Source: RZYX01 sp036654375
GTDB lineage: Bacteria > Bacillota > Clostridia > Oscillospirales > Acutalibacteraceae
Reading direction: 5' to 3'
DNA: 64,000 bases
NCBI GenBank assembly: GCA_036654375.1
Contig: JAVVSD010000006.1
Span: 1 to 64,000, forward strand
Made by a program: the position numbers and the translations under genes. The notes under the pieces were generated by a model. It worked only from the letters and a program-made list of their open reading frames with translations, had not been told where the DNA came from and did no database searches. This document shows positions 15,959-24,812 of the stretch, piece after piece (the first letter of the stretch is position 1; each line of letters begins with the position of its first letter).

Positions 15959-16251
15959 GTAAGTTAGCACAGGATATTATCCTCCGTCCGATTATCACTG
16001 AGGAAAGCATGATTAACACAGCTATGAGAAAGTTTACTTTCAAAGTAGCTAAGGATGCGAATAAAATAGAGATTGCAAAGGCAGTAGAAGAACTCTTTGG
16101 CGTTAATGTTGAGAAGGTTAATACCCTCAATGTCAGAGGAAAGCTTCGTCGCCAGGGTCGCTTTCAGGGATACACAGCATCTTGGAAAAAAGCTGTTGTA
16201 ACTCTTACAGAGGACTCGAAGTCCATCGATTTCTTCGATGGCATGATGTAA
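15955..16251 (+). CDS. rplW: 50S ribosomal protein L23
   Basis: Tunnel-exit protein that docks trigger factor and SRP. The 98 aa begin KLAQDIILRPIITEESM and contain FKVAKDANKIEIAKAVEELF and the loop RGKLRRQGRFQGYTASWKKA. It is full length and translationally coupled to rplD by a 4-bp overlap. Confidence 0.98.
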   Translation: MSKLAQDIILRPIITEESMINTAMRKFTFKVAKDANKIEIAKAVEELFGVNVEKVNTLNVRGKLRRQGRFQGYTASWKKAVVTLTEDSKSIDFFDGMM

Positions 16252-16332
16252 TCAATAAATAATCAACAAAACCCGGTGATGAGGTATGGAGAACGACATC
16301 TCCGCAAAGTCACTTAGAGGAGTGTGAACAAA

Positions 16333-17166
16333 ATGTCGATAAAAGTATATAAACCGACCACAAACGCAAGAAGAAATATGTCGGTTACTGATTATTCCGA
16401 ACTGTCCAAAACTTCACCTGAGAGAAGCTTGCTTGCTCCCCTCAACAAAAATGCAGGACGCAACAGCTACGGAAGAATTACCGTTCGCCATCGTGGCGGC
16501 GGAAACCGCAGAAAGTATCGTCTTATCGACTTTAAACGCGATAAGGTAGATATGCCTGCAACAGTACTCACCCTTGAGTACGATCCAAATCGTTCAGCAC
16601 ACATCGCTCTTATTCAGTACACAGATGGCGAGAAGAGATATATTCTTGCTCCTGTTGGACTAAAAGTAGGCGATACAATAGAAGCCGGCGTAAATGCAGA
16701 TATCAAGCCAGGCAATGCTTTGCCACTTGTAAACATCCCAACCGGTACTTTTGTACACAATGTAGAACTTTATCCGGGCAGAGGCGGTCAGCTCGCCCGT
16801 GCAGCAGGAAATGCAGCACAGCTTATGGCTAAGGAAGGTGCTTATGCACTTCTTCGTTTACCATCAGGTGAGCTCAGAAATGTTCCTGTCGGATGCATAG
16901 CAACAGTCGGGCAGGTAGGCAATGTTGACCATGAAAATGTTAAAATCGGTAAAGCCGGTCGTACACGCCATCTTGGTTTCAGACCTACAGTTCGTGGTTC
17001 AGTTATGAACCCATGTGACCATCCACACGGTGGTGGTGAGGGTAAATCACCAGTCGGTCGTCCAGGCCCAGTAACACCGTGGGGCAAGCCAGCACTCGGC
17101 TACAAGACTCGTACTAAGAAAAACCGTTCCGAAAAGATGATCGTAAGACATCGTAACGGTAAGTAG
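16333..17166 (+). CDS. rplB: 50S ribosomal protein L2
   Basis: A 277-aa protein essential for subunit association and peptidyl-transferase assembly. It has the N-terminal YKPTTNARRNM, RHRGGGNRRKYR, and the C-terminal MNPCDHPHGGGEGK, whose His belongs to the conserved histidine of L2. ATG 16333 is chosen. An in-frame GTG at 16324 overlaps the GAGGAG ribosome binding site and is less likely. Confidence 0.98.
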   Translation: MSIKVYKPTTNARRNMSVTDYSELSKTSPERSLLAPLNKNAGRNSYGRITVRHRGGGNRRKYRLIDFKRDKVDMPATVLTLEYDPNRSAHIALIQYTDGEKRYILAPVGLKVGDTIEAGVNADIKPGNALPLVNIPTGTFVHNVELYPGRGGQLARAAGNAAQLMAKEGAYALLRLPSGELRNVPVGCIATVGQVGNVDHENVKIGKAGRTRHLGFRPTVRGSVMNPCDHPHGGGEGKSPVGRPGPVTPWGKPALGYKTRTKKNRSEKMIVRHRNGK

Positions 17167-17190
17167 TCGTGGAAAGGAGCTATGAATTAA

Positions 17191-17472
17191 ATGGGAAGAA
17201 GCATTAAAAAGGGACCTTTCGTGCAACCTAAATTGCTCGCAAAAGTCCAAGAAATGAATAAAAAGGGCGAGAAAGTCGTTCTTAAAACATGGAGCCGTAG
17301 TTCAACCATATTTCCCGATTTTGTCGGTCATACATTCGCAGTTCACGACGGACGCAAGCATGTTCCGGTATATGTAACAGAGGATATGGTCGGACATAAA
17401 CTCGGTGAGTTTGCACCTACAAGGACCTACAGAGGTCATGCAGGCTCCAAAACTTCAAATGCAAGTAGATAA
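17191..17472 (+). CDS. rpsS: 30S ribosomal protein S19
   Basis: A 93-aa head protein at the subunit interface. It begins GRSIKKGPFVQPKLLAKV, contains TWSRSSTIFPDFVGHTFAVHDG and KLGEFAPTRTYRGHAG, and is full length. It is preceded by AAAGGAG and set 24 bp after rplB. Confidence 0.98.
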   Translation: MGRSIKKGPFVQPKLLAKVQEMNKKGEKVVLKTWSRSSTIFPDFVGHTFAVHDGRKHVPVYVTEDMVGHKLGEFAPTRTYRGHAGSKTSNASR

Positions 17473-17495
17473 TCGGTCGAAAGGAGTGTGTACTC

Positions 17496-17828
17496 ATGGA
17501 ATCTACAGCTAAGGTAACATTTGTGCGAATAGCACCTCGTAAGGTACAGATAGTTCTTGATCTTATTAGAAATCAACCGGCTGACAAGGCCATGGCAATA
17601 CTCAAGCACACGCCCAAGGCCGCGTGTGAAGTGCTTGAGAAATTATTAAAATCAGCTATAGCAAACGCAGAGGTTAAGGATATGGATGTCTCCAAGCTTT
17701 ATGTAGCTCAATGCTATGTTTGCCAGGGACCTACCCTCAAGCGTATCAGACCAAGAGCTCAGGGCCGTGCCTTCAGAATCAACAAGAAGACATCGCACAT
17801 TACCCTGGTGCTTAAGGAAGCGGAATAA
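17496..17828 (+). CDS. rplV: 50S ribosomal protein L22
   Basis: A 110-aa protein with a globular domain on the surface and a beta-hairpin in the exit tunnel. Typical segments are VRIAPRKVQIVLDLIR and the hairpin GPTLKRIRPRAQGRAF, followed by KKTSHITLVL. It has no extension. The macrolide-sensitive hairpin sequence looks ordinary. Confidence 0.98.
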   Translation: MESTAKVTFVRIAPRKVQIVLDLIRNQPADKAMAILKHTPKAACEVLEKLLKSAIANAEVKDMDVSKLYVAQCYVCQGPTLKRIRPRAQGRAFRINKKTSHITLVLKEAE

Positions 17829-17847
17829 GTGAGGAGGAGGTTATAAA

Positions 17848-18513
17848 ATGGGACAGAAAATTAATCCCACCGGACTTAGAATCGGTGTCATCAAAGACTG
17901 GGAATCTCGTTGGTATGCGAAAGCAAACGATTTCGGCTCAACACTTGTTGAGGATCACGAAATAAGAGAGTACCTCTTGAAGTCACTTGCTCCTGCCGGT
18001 GTGCCTAAGATTGAGATTGAGCGTGACGCTAAGCGCGTACGCATCAACATTCACTGTGCAAAGCCAGGCATGGTTATCGGACGCGGCGGCTCTGAGATAG
18101 ATAAGCTCAAAGCTGTTTGTGAGAAGAAGCTTGGTAAAGAGGTAGCTCTTAATATCATCGAAATTAAGCAGCCTGACCTCAACGCACAGTTAGTAGCAGA
18201 AAACATTGCAGCACAGCTTGAAAAGCGTGTTTCCTTTCGTCGTGCTCTTAAACAAGCAATCGGCAGAACAATGAAGCTTGGTGCCAGAGGTATCAAGACT
18301 CAGGTTTCAGGCCGTTTGGGCGGAGCAGAAATTGCTCGTTCAGAGAGCTATCACGAAGGAACCATCCCGCTGCAGACAATTAGAGCAGATATCGATTATG
18401 GATTTGCAGAAGCAAAGACAACTTATGGTCGTATCGGCGTAAAAGTATGGATTTATAAAGGCGAAGTTCTTCATGACAATCGCAAACCTAAAAAGGAAGG
18501 GGGAGCCAAGTAA
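17848..18513 (+). CDS. rpsC: 30S ribosomal protein S3
   Basis: A 221-aa protein at the mRNA entry site with helicase-like activity. It starts GQKINPTGLRIGVIKDW, has a type II KH domain with VIGRGGSEIDKL, and a C-terminal domain with ARSESYHEGTIPLQTIRAD. Its stop codon shares one base with the start of rplP. Confidence 0.98.
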   Translation: MGQKINPTGLRIGVIKDWESRWYAKANDFGSTLVEDHEIREYLLKSLAPAGVPKIEIERDAKRVRINIHCAKPGMVIGRGGSEIDKLKAVCEKKLGKEVALNIIEIKQPDLNAQLVAENIAAQLEKRVSFRRALKQAIGRTMKLGARGIKTQVSGRLGGAEIARSESYHEGTIPLQTIRADIDYGFAEAKTTYGRIGVKVWIYKGEVLHDNRKPKKEGGAK

Positions 18514-18938
18514 TGTTATTACCAAAGAGAGTTAAGCATCGTAAAGTCCAAAAAGGACGCATGAGAGGCGTAGCAACTCGTGGAAACAAAGTAACTTACG
18601 GTGATTATGGCCTTGTTGCACTTGAGCCGACTTGGATTACTTCAAATCAGATCGAGGCAGCTCGTATCGCAATGACTCGTTACATTAAGCGTGGCGGTCA
18701 GGTTTGGATTAAGATTTTCCCCGACAAGCCAATCACAGAAAAACCAGCTGAAACTCGAATGGGTTCAGGTAAAGGTTCTCCAGAGTATTGGGTTGCGGTT
18801 GTTAAGCCAGGCAGAGTAATGTTTGAAATTGCCGGTGTTGAAGAGGATCTTGCTCGTGAGGCTATGCGTCTTGCAGCAAACAAACTTCCGGTAAAATGTA
18901 AATTTGTAAGTAAGGCAGAACAGGACGGTGAACAGTAA
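18513..18938 (+). CDS. rplP: 50S ribosomal protein L16
   Basis: A 141-aa protein that helps position the A-site tRNA. It begins LLPKRVKHRKVQKGRMRG and contains TWITSNQIEAARIAMTRYIK and PAETRMGSGKGSPEYWVAVV. It overlaps rpsC by 1 bp and rpmC by 1 bp, a tightly coupled string. Confidence 0.98.
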   Translation: MLLPKRVKHRKVQKGRMRGVATRGNKVTYGDYGLVALEPTWITSNQIEAARIAMTRYIKRGGQVWIKIFPDKPITEKPAETRMGSGKGSPEYWVAVVKPGRVMFEIAGVEEDLAREAMRLAANKLPVKCKFVSKAEQDGEQ

Positions 18939-19141
18939 TGAAAGCAAATGATATCAGAAAACTGTCCGCCAATGAGCTTGAGACAAAGCTTCTTGAACTC
19001 AAGGATGAGCTTTTTAAACTGCGCTTTCAGCAGACCATTAACCAGCTCGACAACCCGATGCGTATTAGTGCCGTTAAGAAGGATATTGCAAGAATTAAGA
19101 CAATTCAGCGTGATATTGAACTTCACGGTACAGAAGCGTGA
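18938..19141 (+). CDS. rpmC: 50S ribosomal protein L29
   Basis: A 67-aa, two-helix protein near the tunnel exit. It contains LSANELETKLLELKDELFKL and ends in the conserved KKDIARIKTIQRDIEL. The start overlaps the rplP stop (TAATG). Confidence 0.97.
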   Translation: MKANDIRKLSANELETKLLELKDELFKLRFQQTINQLDNPMRISAVKKDIARIKTIQRDIELHGTEA

Positions 19142-19160
19142 GAAAGGGAGGTAAACGACT

Positions 19161-19418
19161 ATGAGCGAAAGAAACCTAAGAAAAACTCAAATAGGAATCG
19201 TTACAAGCGATAAAATGGATAAAACCGTTGTCGTTTCCGTTAAGGACAGAGTAAAGCATCCACTTTATAAAAAAATAGTTAACCGTACGGTTAAAATCAA
19301 GGCACATGACGAAAAAAACGATTGTGCAATTGGTGACCGCGTACTATTGATGGAAACACGCCCAATATCTAAAGATAAAAGATGGCGTGTAGTCGAAATA
19401 ATCGAAAAGGCCAAGTAA
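19161..19418 (+). CDS. rpsQ: 30S ribosomal protein S17
   Basis: An 85-aa OB-fold primary binder of 16S rRNA. It contains RKTQIGIVTSDKMDKTVVV, RVKHPLYKK and the C-terminal METRPISKDKRWRVVEI. RBS GGGAGG. Full length. Confidence 0.98.
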   Translation: MSERNLRKTQIGIVTSDKMDKTVVVSVKDRVKHPLYKKIVNRTVKIKAHDEKNDCAIGDRVLLMETRPISKDKRWRVVEIIEKAK

Positions 19419-19445
19419 ATTGGCATAGCAAAGGAGGAAACCACT

Positions 19446-19814
19446 GTGATACAGCAACAGAGTTACCTCAAGGTTGCCGACAATTCCGGTGCGAAGGAGA
19501 TCATGTGTATCCGTGTACTTGGAGGTTCCGGCAGGAGGTATGCCAATATCGGCGATGTCATAGTTGCTTCTGTTAAGAAAGCAACACCCGGCGGCGCTGT
19601 TAAAAAAGGCGAGGTTATAAAAGCGGTTGTTGTTAGAACCGCAAGCGGTGTACGCCGCGATGATGGCACATATATTCGTTTTGACGAAAATGCAGCTGTC
19701 ATAATAAAAGATGATAAGAATCCCAAAGGTACAAGAATTTTCGGACCCGTTGCAAGAGAACTTAGAGATAAAGATTATCTCAAGATCTTAAGCCTCGCTC
19801 CGGAAGTGCTTTAA
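19446..19814 (+). CDS. rplN: 50S ribosomal protein L14
   Basis: A 122-aa protein at the subunit interface. It begins IQQQSYLKVADNSGAKEIMC, with VVVRTASGVRRDDGTYIRFDE and GTRIFGPVARELRDKDY. The start is GTG, chosen because it sits 8 nt after AAGGAGG and matches the family N-terminus. It opens the spc part of the cluster, 27 bp after rpsQ. Confidence 0.98.
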   Translation: MIQQQSYLKVADNSGAKEIMCIRVLGGSGRRYANIGDVIVASVKKATPGGAVKKGEVIKAVVVRTASGVRRDDGTYIRFDENAAVIIKDDKNPKGTRIFGPVARELRDKDYLKILSLAPEVL

Positions 19815-19832
19815 TCGGGAGGTGCAAAGAGA

Positions 19833-20159
19833 ATGAATAGTGTTCATGTAAAGAAAGGCGACGAAGTTATCGTTATTAACGGTAAATATCGTGGCAAAAA
19901 AGGCAAAGTACTTGAAGTTAGCCCAGCAGAAGGCAAGATAATCGTTGAGGGTATCAACATTATCACAAAGCATGTTAAACCTCGTAAAATGGGTGAAGCA
20001 GGCGGACTTATTAAAGCTGAAAGTGCTCTTTATGCCGATAAGGTTCAGTTGATTTGCCCCAAGTGCGGTAAAGCCACAAGAGTTGGCCACACACTTGATA
20101 AAAACGGCAAAAAAATGCGTACCTGCAAGAAGAGCGATTGCCTCGCTCAGTTTGAATAA
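19833..20159 (+). CDS. rplX: 50S ribosomal protein L24
   Basis: A 108-aa KOW-domain assembly initiator. It has VKKGDEVIVINGKYRGKKGK at the N-terminus. The C-terminal part carries CPKCGKATRVG and a later CKKSDC, a possible zinc site common in Firmicutes L24. It is preceded by GGGAGG. Confidence 0.98.
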   Translation: MNSVHVKKGDEVIVINGKYRGKKGKVLEVSPAEGKIIVEGINIITKHVKPRKMGEAGGLIKAESALYADKVQLICPKCGKATRVGHTLDKNGKKMRTCKKSDCLAQFE

Positions 20160-20174
20160 GGGAGGGACATTACA

Positions 20175-20714
20175 ATGTCAAGGTTAAAAGAAGCCTATGC
20201 CAAAGAGGTTGCTCCCGCACTTATGAAGAAGTTCGACTATAAGAGCGTAATGCAAATCCCGAAGCTTGAGAAGATAGTCATTAATGTTGGTTGCGGTGAC
20301 GCAAAGGACAATTCAAAGGCTGTTGATGCAATAGTTCGCGATATGGCACAAATCACAGGTCAAAAACCTGTACTTTGTAAGGCTAAAAAATCAGTCGCAA
20401 ACTTTAAGCTTCGTGAGGGCATGGTAATTGGCGTTAAGGTTACACTTCGTGGCGAGAGAATGTATGAGTTTCTTGACAGATTCTTTAATCTCGCACTGCC
20501 ACGCGTAAGAGATTTCAGAGGAATCAACGCAAACTCTTTCGATGGTAGAGGAAACTACTCTATGGGCGTTAAAGAGCAGCTTATATTCCCAGAAATCGAA
20601 TATGACAAAATAGACCAAGTTCGCGGTATGGACATTTGCTTTGTCACAACCGCAAACACAGACGAAGAAGCACGCGAGTTACTCACACTTATGGGTGCTC
20701 CGTTTGCAAGATAA
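20175..20714 (+). CDS. rplE: 50S ribosomal protein L5
   Basis: A 179-aa protein that binds 5S rRNA and contacts the P-site tRNA. It contains IPKLEKIVINVGCGDAK, KKSVANFKLREGMVIGVKVT and the end RELLTLMGAPF. Full length. RBS GGGAGG, 15 bp after rplX. Confidence 0.98.
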   Translation: MSRLKEAYAKEVAPALMKKFDYKSVMQIPKLEKIVINVGCGDAKDNSKAVDAIVRDMAQITGQKPVLCKAKKSVANFKLREGMVIGVKVTLRGERMYEFLDRFFNLALPRVRDFRGINANSFDGRGNYSMGVKEQLIFPEIEYDKIDQVRGMDICFVTTANTDEEARELLTLMGAPFAR

Positions 20715-20726
20715 GGAGGTAATATT

Positions 20727-20912
20727 GTGGCCAAAACATCTATGAAGGTTAAGCAGGCACAACCTGCAAAATACTCAACAAGGCAGTATAACAGATGCAA
20801 AATCTGTGGCAGGCCGCACGCCTATCTTCGCAAGTACGGAGTTTGTCGTATCTGTTTTAGAGAACTTGCACATAAGGGACAAATTCCCGGCGTGAAGAAA
20901 GCAAGCTGGTAA
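20727..20912 (+). CDS. rpsN: 30S ribosomal protein S14, zinc-binding type (type Z)
   Basis: A 61-aa short, zinc-ribbon form of S14. The four ligands are Cys24, Cys27, Cys40 and Cys43 (RCKICGRP and GVCRICFREL). The C-terminus GQIPGVKKASW is standard. The start is GTG, 6 nt after AAGGAGG. The zinc-independent form is not seen in this window. Confidence 0.98.
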   Translation: MAKTSMKVKQAQPAKYSTRQYNRCKICGRPHAYLRKYGVCRICFRELAHKGQIPGVKKASW

Positions 20913-20943
20913 AAGAGCAATTGCAACAAAGGAGGTTGACGGC

Positions 20944-21342
20944 ATGCAAATCACCGATTCAGTAGCCGATATGCTTACAAGAATACGCAACGCTAATGCG
21001 GCGAAGCATGACACGGTTAAGATTCCCGCATCCAACATGAAGAAAGCGATTGCTCAGATTCTTGTTGATGAGGGTTATGTTAAGAGCTTTTCTGTTGAAG
21101 ATGACGGAAAGCAGGGCGTAATTGAGGTTGCACTCAAGTATGGCCCAAATAAATCACAGGTAATAACAGGATTACGCAGAGTATCAAAGCCTGGTTTGCG
21201 TATGTATACCGATTGTGAGAATATGCCTAAGGTTATGAAAGGCCTTGGAATTGCTATTCTCTCAACATCAAAAGGTATCATGACTGACAAGGAAGCTCGC
21301 AAGGCTAATGTTGGCGGCGAAATCCTTGCATTTATCTGGTAA
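20944..21342 (+). CDS. rpsH: 30S ribosomal protein S8
   Basis: A 132-aa central-domain primary binder and, in E. coli, repressor of the spc operon. It begins QITDSVADMLTRIRNANAA and ends in the conserved STSKGIMTDKEARKANVGGE. RBS AAAGGAGG. Confidence 0.98.
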   Translation: MQITDSVADMLTRIRNANAAKHDTVKIPASNMKKAIAQILVDEGYVKSFSVEDDGKQGVIEVALKYGPNKSQVITGLRRVSKPGLRMYTDCENMPKVMKGLGIAILSTSKGIMTDKEARKANVGGEILAFIW

Positions 21343-21356
21343 GGAGGTACAGTGAT

Positions 21357-21902
21357 ATGTCACGAATAGGCAAAATGCCAATCGAAGTACCCGCAGCTTG
21401 CGAGGTAAAAATCGATGGTAGCACTGTTACCGTAAAGGGACCTATTGGAACTCTTATCAGAACAGTGCCAAAAAATATTAGTGTTGCAATGGAAGGCAAT
21501 GTAATAACAGTTACACGCCCAAATGACAACAAAGAGAACAGAGCGCTCCACGGTCTTACTCGCACACTTATCGCCAATATGGTTGAGGGTGTTGAAAAGG
21601 GTTTCAAGAAGGAACTTGAGGTTAACGGTGTTGGTTATCGTGTAGCAAAGCAAGGCAAAGACCTTGTAATGAACATCGGCTTCTCGCATCAGGTTATCAT
21701 ACCCGAGGAAGACGGAATAACAATCGATGTTCCTGCACCAAACAGAATCATTATTTCTGGCCCTGACAAGCAAAAGGTAGGACAGTTCGCGGCAGAAGTA
21801 CGCGAAAAGCGTCCACCAGAGCCTTACAAGGGTAAGGGCATCAAGTATATTGATGAACACATTCGCCGCAAGGAAGGCAAGGCCGGAAAGGGCGGCAAAT
21901 AA
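21357..21902 (+). CDS. rplF: 50S ribosomal protein L6
   Basis: A 181-aa protein near the GTPase centre, made of two duplicated domains. It begins SRIGKMPIEVPAACEVKIDG and has GPDKQKVGQFAAEVREKRPP and YKGKGIKYIDEHIRRKEGK. RBS AAGGAGG, 15 bp after rpsH. Confidence 0.98.
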   Translation: MSRIGKMPIEVPAACEVKIDGSTVTVKGPIGTLIRTVPKNISVAMEGNVITVTRPNDNKENRALHGLTRTLIANMVEGVEKGFKKELEVNGVGYRVAKQGKDLVMNIGFSHQVIIPEEDGITIDVPAPNRIIISGPDKQKVGQFAAEVREKRPPEPYKGKGIKYIDEHIRRKEGKAGKGGK

Positions 21903-21917
21903 AAGGAGTGAAATTAG

Positions 21918-22277
21918 ATGGTTAATAAACCAGACAGCAATAAGGCTCGCCAAAAGCGTCACACAAGAGTGCGTAGCAAAATTTCAGGCACAGCCGAGTG
22001 TCCGCGCCTTAATGTTTTCCGCTCCCTGAACCATATTTACGCTCAGTTGATTGATGATGTATCAGGCAAGACCTTGGTTTCAGCATCATCTGTTGAGAAG
22101 GATTTCAAGGATTACGGCGGAAATAAAGCTGCAGCTCGCGAAGTTGGCAAGCTGCTTGCAAAGAGAGCCGCAAAGAATAAGATTACAGAAGTTGTGTTTG
22201 ACCGTGGCGGTTATGTATATCATGGTCGTGTACAGGAACTTGCAGAAGGTGCTCGTGAGGGCGGACTCAAGTTCTAA
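21918..22277 (+). CDS. rplR: 50S ribosomal protein L18
   Basis: A 119-aa 5S rRNA-binding protein of the central protuberance. It contains RQKRHTRVRSKISGTAECPR, LNVFRSLNHIYAQLIDD and VVFDRGGYVYHGRVQELAEG. RBS AAAGGAG. Full length. Confidence 0.98.
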   Translation: MVNKPDSNKARQKRHTRVRSKISGTAECPRLNVFRSLNHIYAQLIDDVSGKTLVSASSVEKDFKDYGGNKAAAREVGKLLAKRAAKNKITEVVFDRGGYVYHGRVQELAEGAREGGLKF

Positions 22278-22297
22278 AACAGTAAGGAGGAATACTT

Positions 22298-22798
22298 TTG
22301 GCTAAGATTGACGCATCTACAATGGATTTACAAGAGCGCGTTGTTACCATTAATCGTGTATCAAAGACAGTCAAGGGCGGTCGTATTTTTAAATTTTCCG
22401 CACTTGTAGTCGTTGGAGACGGTCATGGAACAGTTGGATTTGGTCTTGGAAAATCAGGAGAAGTCCCGGATGCTATCCGTAAGGGTATAGAGGATGCCAA
22501 AAAGAACTTGATTAAGGTTTCTCTCAAGGGAACAACAATCCCACACGAGGTAACTGGCAAGTTCGGAGCAGGAGTAGTTTTGCTCAAGCCAGCAGCTCCA
22601 GGTACTGGAGTTATCGCAGGCGGTCCAGTCCGTGCTGTTGTTGAAACAGTAGGAATACAGGACATCCGCTCTAAGGCACTCCGTTCAAACAATCCGTGTA
22701 ATGTTGTTAGAGCAACAATTAACGGTTTGTCGCAACTCCGCAATGCTGAAGAAGTTGCAGCAATTCGCGGAAAAACAGCTAAAGAAATTTTAGGTTAA
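22298..22798 (+). CDS. rpsE: 30S ribosomal protein S5
   Basis: A 166-aa protein at the mRNA entry site that affects decoding fidelity. Typical segments are LQERVVTINRVSKTVKGGR, FGLGKSGEVPDAIRKGIEDA and VETVGIQDIRSKALRSNNP. The start is TTG, placed 7 nt after AAGGAGG and followed by AKID as in relatives; no nearby ATG would fit. Confidence 0.97.
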   Translation: MAKIDASTMDLQERVVTINRVSKTVKGGRIFKFSALVVVGDGHGTVGFGLGKSGEVPDAIRKGIEDAKKNLIKVSLKGTTIPHEVTGKFGAGVVLLKPAAPGTGVIAGGPVRAVVETVGIQDIRSKALRSNNPCNVVRATINGLSQLRNAEEVAAIRGKTAKEILG

Positions 22799-22812
22799 GG
22801 AGGGTGGTAAAA

Positions 22813-23010
22813 ATGGCAAAAGCACAAAGCAAAGAGGCCGTTCAGGTTAAGCTCGTAAAAAGCCTTATCGGTAGCAAAAAAGACCAGATTGCCACCGCCC
22901 ATGCACTTGGTCTTCATAAAATCGGGGATGTTTCATCACAGCCAAACAATCCCCAGACTCAAGGCAAGGTTAGAAAAATAAGTCATCTTATCGAGGTAAC
23001 CGAAGCGTAA
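22813..23010 (+). CDS. rpmD: 50S ribosomal protein L30
   Basis: A 65-aa small large-subunit protein. VQVKLVKSLIGSKKDQIATA and LGLHKIGDVSSQPNNPQTQG are the diagnostic stretches. ATG 22813 is chosen; an in-frame GTG at 22804 lies inside the AGGAGGGTG ribosome binding site. Confidence 0.97.
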   Translation: MAKAQSKEAVQVKLVKSLIGSKKDQIATAHALGLHKIGDVSSQPNNPQTQGKVRKISHLIEVTEA

Positions 23011-23028
23011 GCAAGGAGGTGCGAATAT

Positions 23029-23472
23029 ATGAAATTGCACGAGCTTTCACCGGTAGCAGGTTCCAAAAAGGAAGTCAAGCGTATCGGTAGAGGTGCAGGT
23101 TCTGGTCAGGGCAAAACAGCAGGCAAAGGCCATAAGGGTCAAAAAGCAAGAGCTGGTAGAGGTATGCGTCCAGGATTTGAAGGTGGACAGATGCCTTTGC
23201 AAAGAAGAGTTCCAAAGAGGGGCTTCAACAACATCTTTGCTAAAGAAATTGTGTCTGTAAATGTTTCTGCTCTTGAAAGAGTCTTCAATGACGGTGATGT
23301 TGTTGATGTAACTGCACTCAAGAATGCAGGTCTTATTAAAAAAGAACTTGACGGAGTTAAGATTCTCGGAAACGGAGATCTTTCAAAAAAACTCACAGTT
23401 AAGGTAAACGCCTATTCTGAATCAGCAAAGCAGAAAATAGAAACAGCTGGCGGAAAGGCTGAGGTGATCTGA
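23029..23472 (+). CDS. rplO: 50S ribosomal protein L15
   Basis: A 147-aa assembly protein. It has the N-terminal LHELSPVAGSKKEVKRIGRG, the Gly-rich GAGSGQGKTAGKGHKGQKAR and GFEGGQMPLQRRVPKRGF. The stop is one base before the secY start, so translation is coupled. Confidence 0.98.
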   Translation: MKLHELSPVAGSKKEVKRIGRGAGSGQGKTAGKGHKGQKARAGRGMRPGFEGGQMPLQRRVPKRGFNNIFAKEIVSVNVSALERVFNDGDVVDVTALKNAGLIKKELDGVKILGNGDLSKKLTVKVNAYSESAKQKIETAGGKAEVI

Positions 23473-23473
23473 A

Positions 23474-24787
23474 ATGCTGCAAACTATTGCAAATGCGTTT
23501 AAGGTCCCAGAACTTCGCAAAAAGATTCTTTATACAGCATTTATAATTCTCATATTCAGAATTGGTGCTGCAATTCCTGTTCCGTTTACAGATGCCTCAA
23601 TGGGTATTGTTGATCAGGCGGCAGGAAACTTTATGAATTATCTTAGCATGATGACAGGAGACGCGTTCAATTATGGTACGATTTTCGCAATGTCAATCAC
23701 ACCGTACATCAATGCATCCATCATTATCCAACTTTTAACCGTTGCAATTCCAGCCCTTGAAAGACTTGCAAAAGAGGGCGAGGAAGGTCGCAAGAAGATA
23801 ACGCGTATAACACGTTATACAGCAATTGTAATTGGCTTACTTCAAAGCACTGCATATTTCTTCTATCTGCGAAATGGCAACTATCTCACAACCAATGCAA
23901 GCGGCGAAGCCTTTGTAGGAGTATCTTATTTTCTGCAGGCAGCAGCAGTAATTCTTACATTGACAGCTGGTTCAGCTCTTTTAATATGGCTTGGCGAGCA
24001 AATCAATGTTAAGGGCATTGGCAACGGAATTTCAATGATACTTTTTGCGGGCATTGTTTCCCGCATTCCGGCAACAATGACACAGTTGTACAGCTATTTC
24101 AGCAAAGGCGGATTGTTTTACGCTTTTGCGCCGATTGCACTCATAATAATGCTACTTATGGTAGTATTTATAGTATGGATGGATAATTCGGAAAGAAGAA
24201 TTCCTGTACAGTATGCAAAAAGAGTTGTCGGTCGTAAAATGTATGGTGGCCAAAGCACTCATATGCCGATAAAGGTTAATATGTCAGGTGTTATGCCAAT
24301 TATTTTCGCCAGCTCAATACTTTCACTCCCACCAACCTTTGAGATGTTCTTTGACATCAAACAGGGTAGTGGTTGGGCAACATTCTTCAATTTGTTTAAT
24401 TCTAACAACGCTTTTTACGGATTTTTCTATTTCATCATGATTATATTCTTTGCATATTTCTATGCAACCATTCAGTATAATCCAATCGAAATGGCAAACA
24501 ACCTTCGTAAAAACAGCGGAGCAATCCCGGGCATTCGTCCAGGAAAGCCAACATCTGATTATATATTCAAGATTTTGTCAAGAATTACTTTATTAGGAGC
24601 ATTGTTGCTTAGTGTTGTTGCATTGTCACCGATTCTGTTCTCACAGATTACATCGTTGACAGGAAGTGCAATGAACATTTCCTTGGGAGGTACTTCAGTA
24701 ATTATTATGGTAGGTGTCGCACTGGAAACAGTTAGACAACTCGAATCACAAATGATGATGAGACACTATAAGGGATTTCTTGACTGA
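23474..24787 (+). CDS. secY: Protein translocase subunit SecY
   Basis: The 437-aa channel of the Sec translocon with ten transmembrane helices. Conserved parts include FGTIFAMSITPYINASIIIQ-like wording at residues 70-90, the cytoplasmic loop EGEEGRKKITRITRYTA, and ERRIPVQYAKR before TM6. The C-terminal NSGAIPGIRPGKPTSDYI is the loop that contacts SecA and the ribosome. Usual position between rplO and adk; no second SecY is seen in this window. Confidence 0.97.
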   Translation: MLQTIANAFKVPELRKKILYTAFIILIFRIGAAIPVPFTDASMGIVDQAAGNFMNYLSMMTGDAFNYGTIFAMSITPYINASIIIQLLTVAIPALERLAKEGEEGRKKITRITRYTAIVIGLLQSTAYFFYLRNGNYLTTNASGEAFVGVSYFLQAAAVILTLTAGSALLIWLGEQINVKGIGNGISMILFAGIVSRIPATMTQLYSYFSKGGLFYAFAPIALIIMLLMVVFIVWMDNSERRIPVQYAKRVVGRKMYGGQSTHMPIKVNMSGVMPIIFASSILSLPPTFEMFFDIKQGSGWATFFNLFNSNNAFYGFFYFIMIIFFAYFYATIQYNPIEMANNLRKNSGAIPGIRPGKPTSDYIFKILSRITLLGALLLSVVALSPILFSQITSLTGSAMNISLGGTSVIIMVGVALETVRQLESQMMMRHYKGFLD

Positions 24788-24812
24788 TTTATAAAAAGGA
24801 GAGAAAACAATT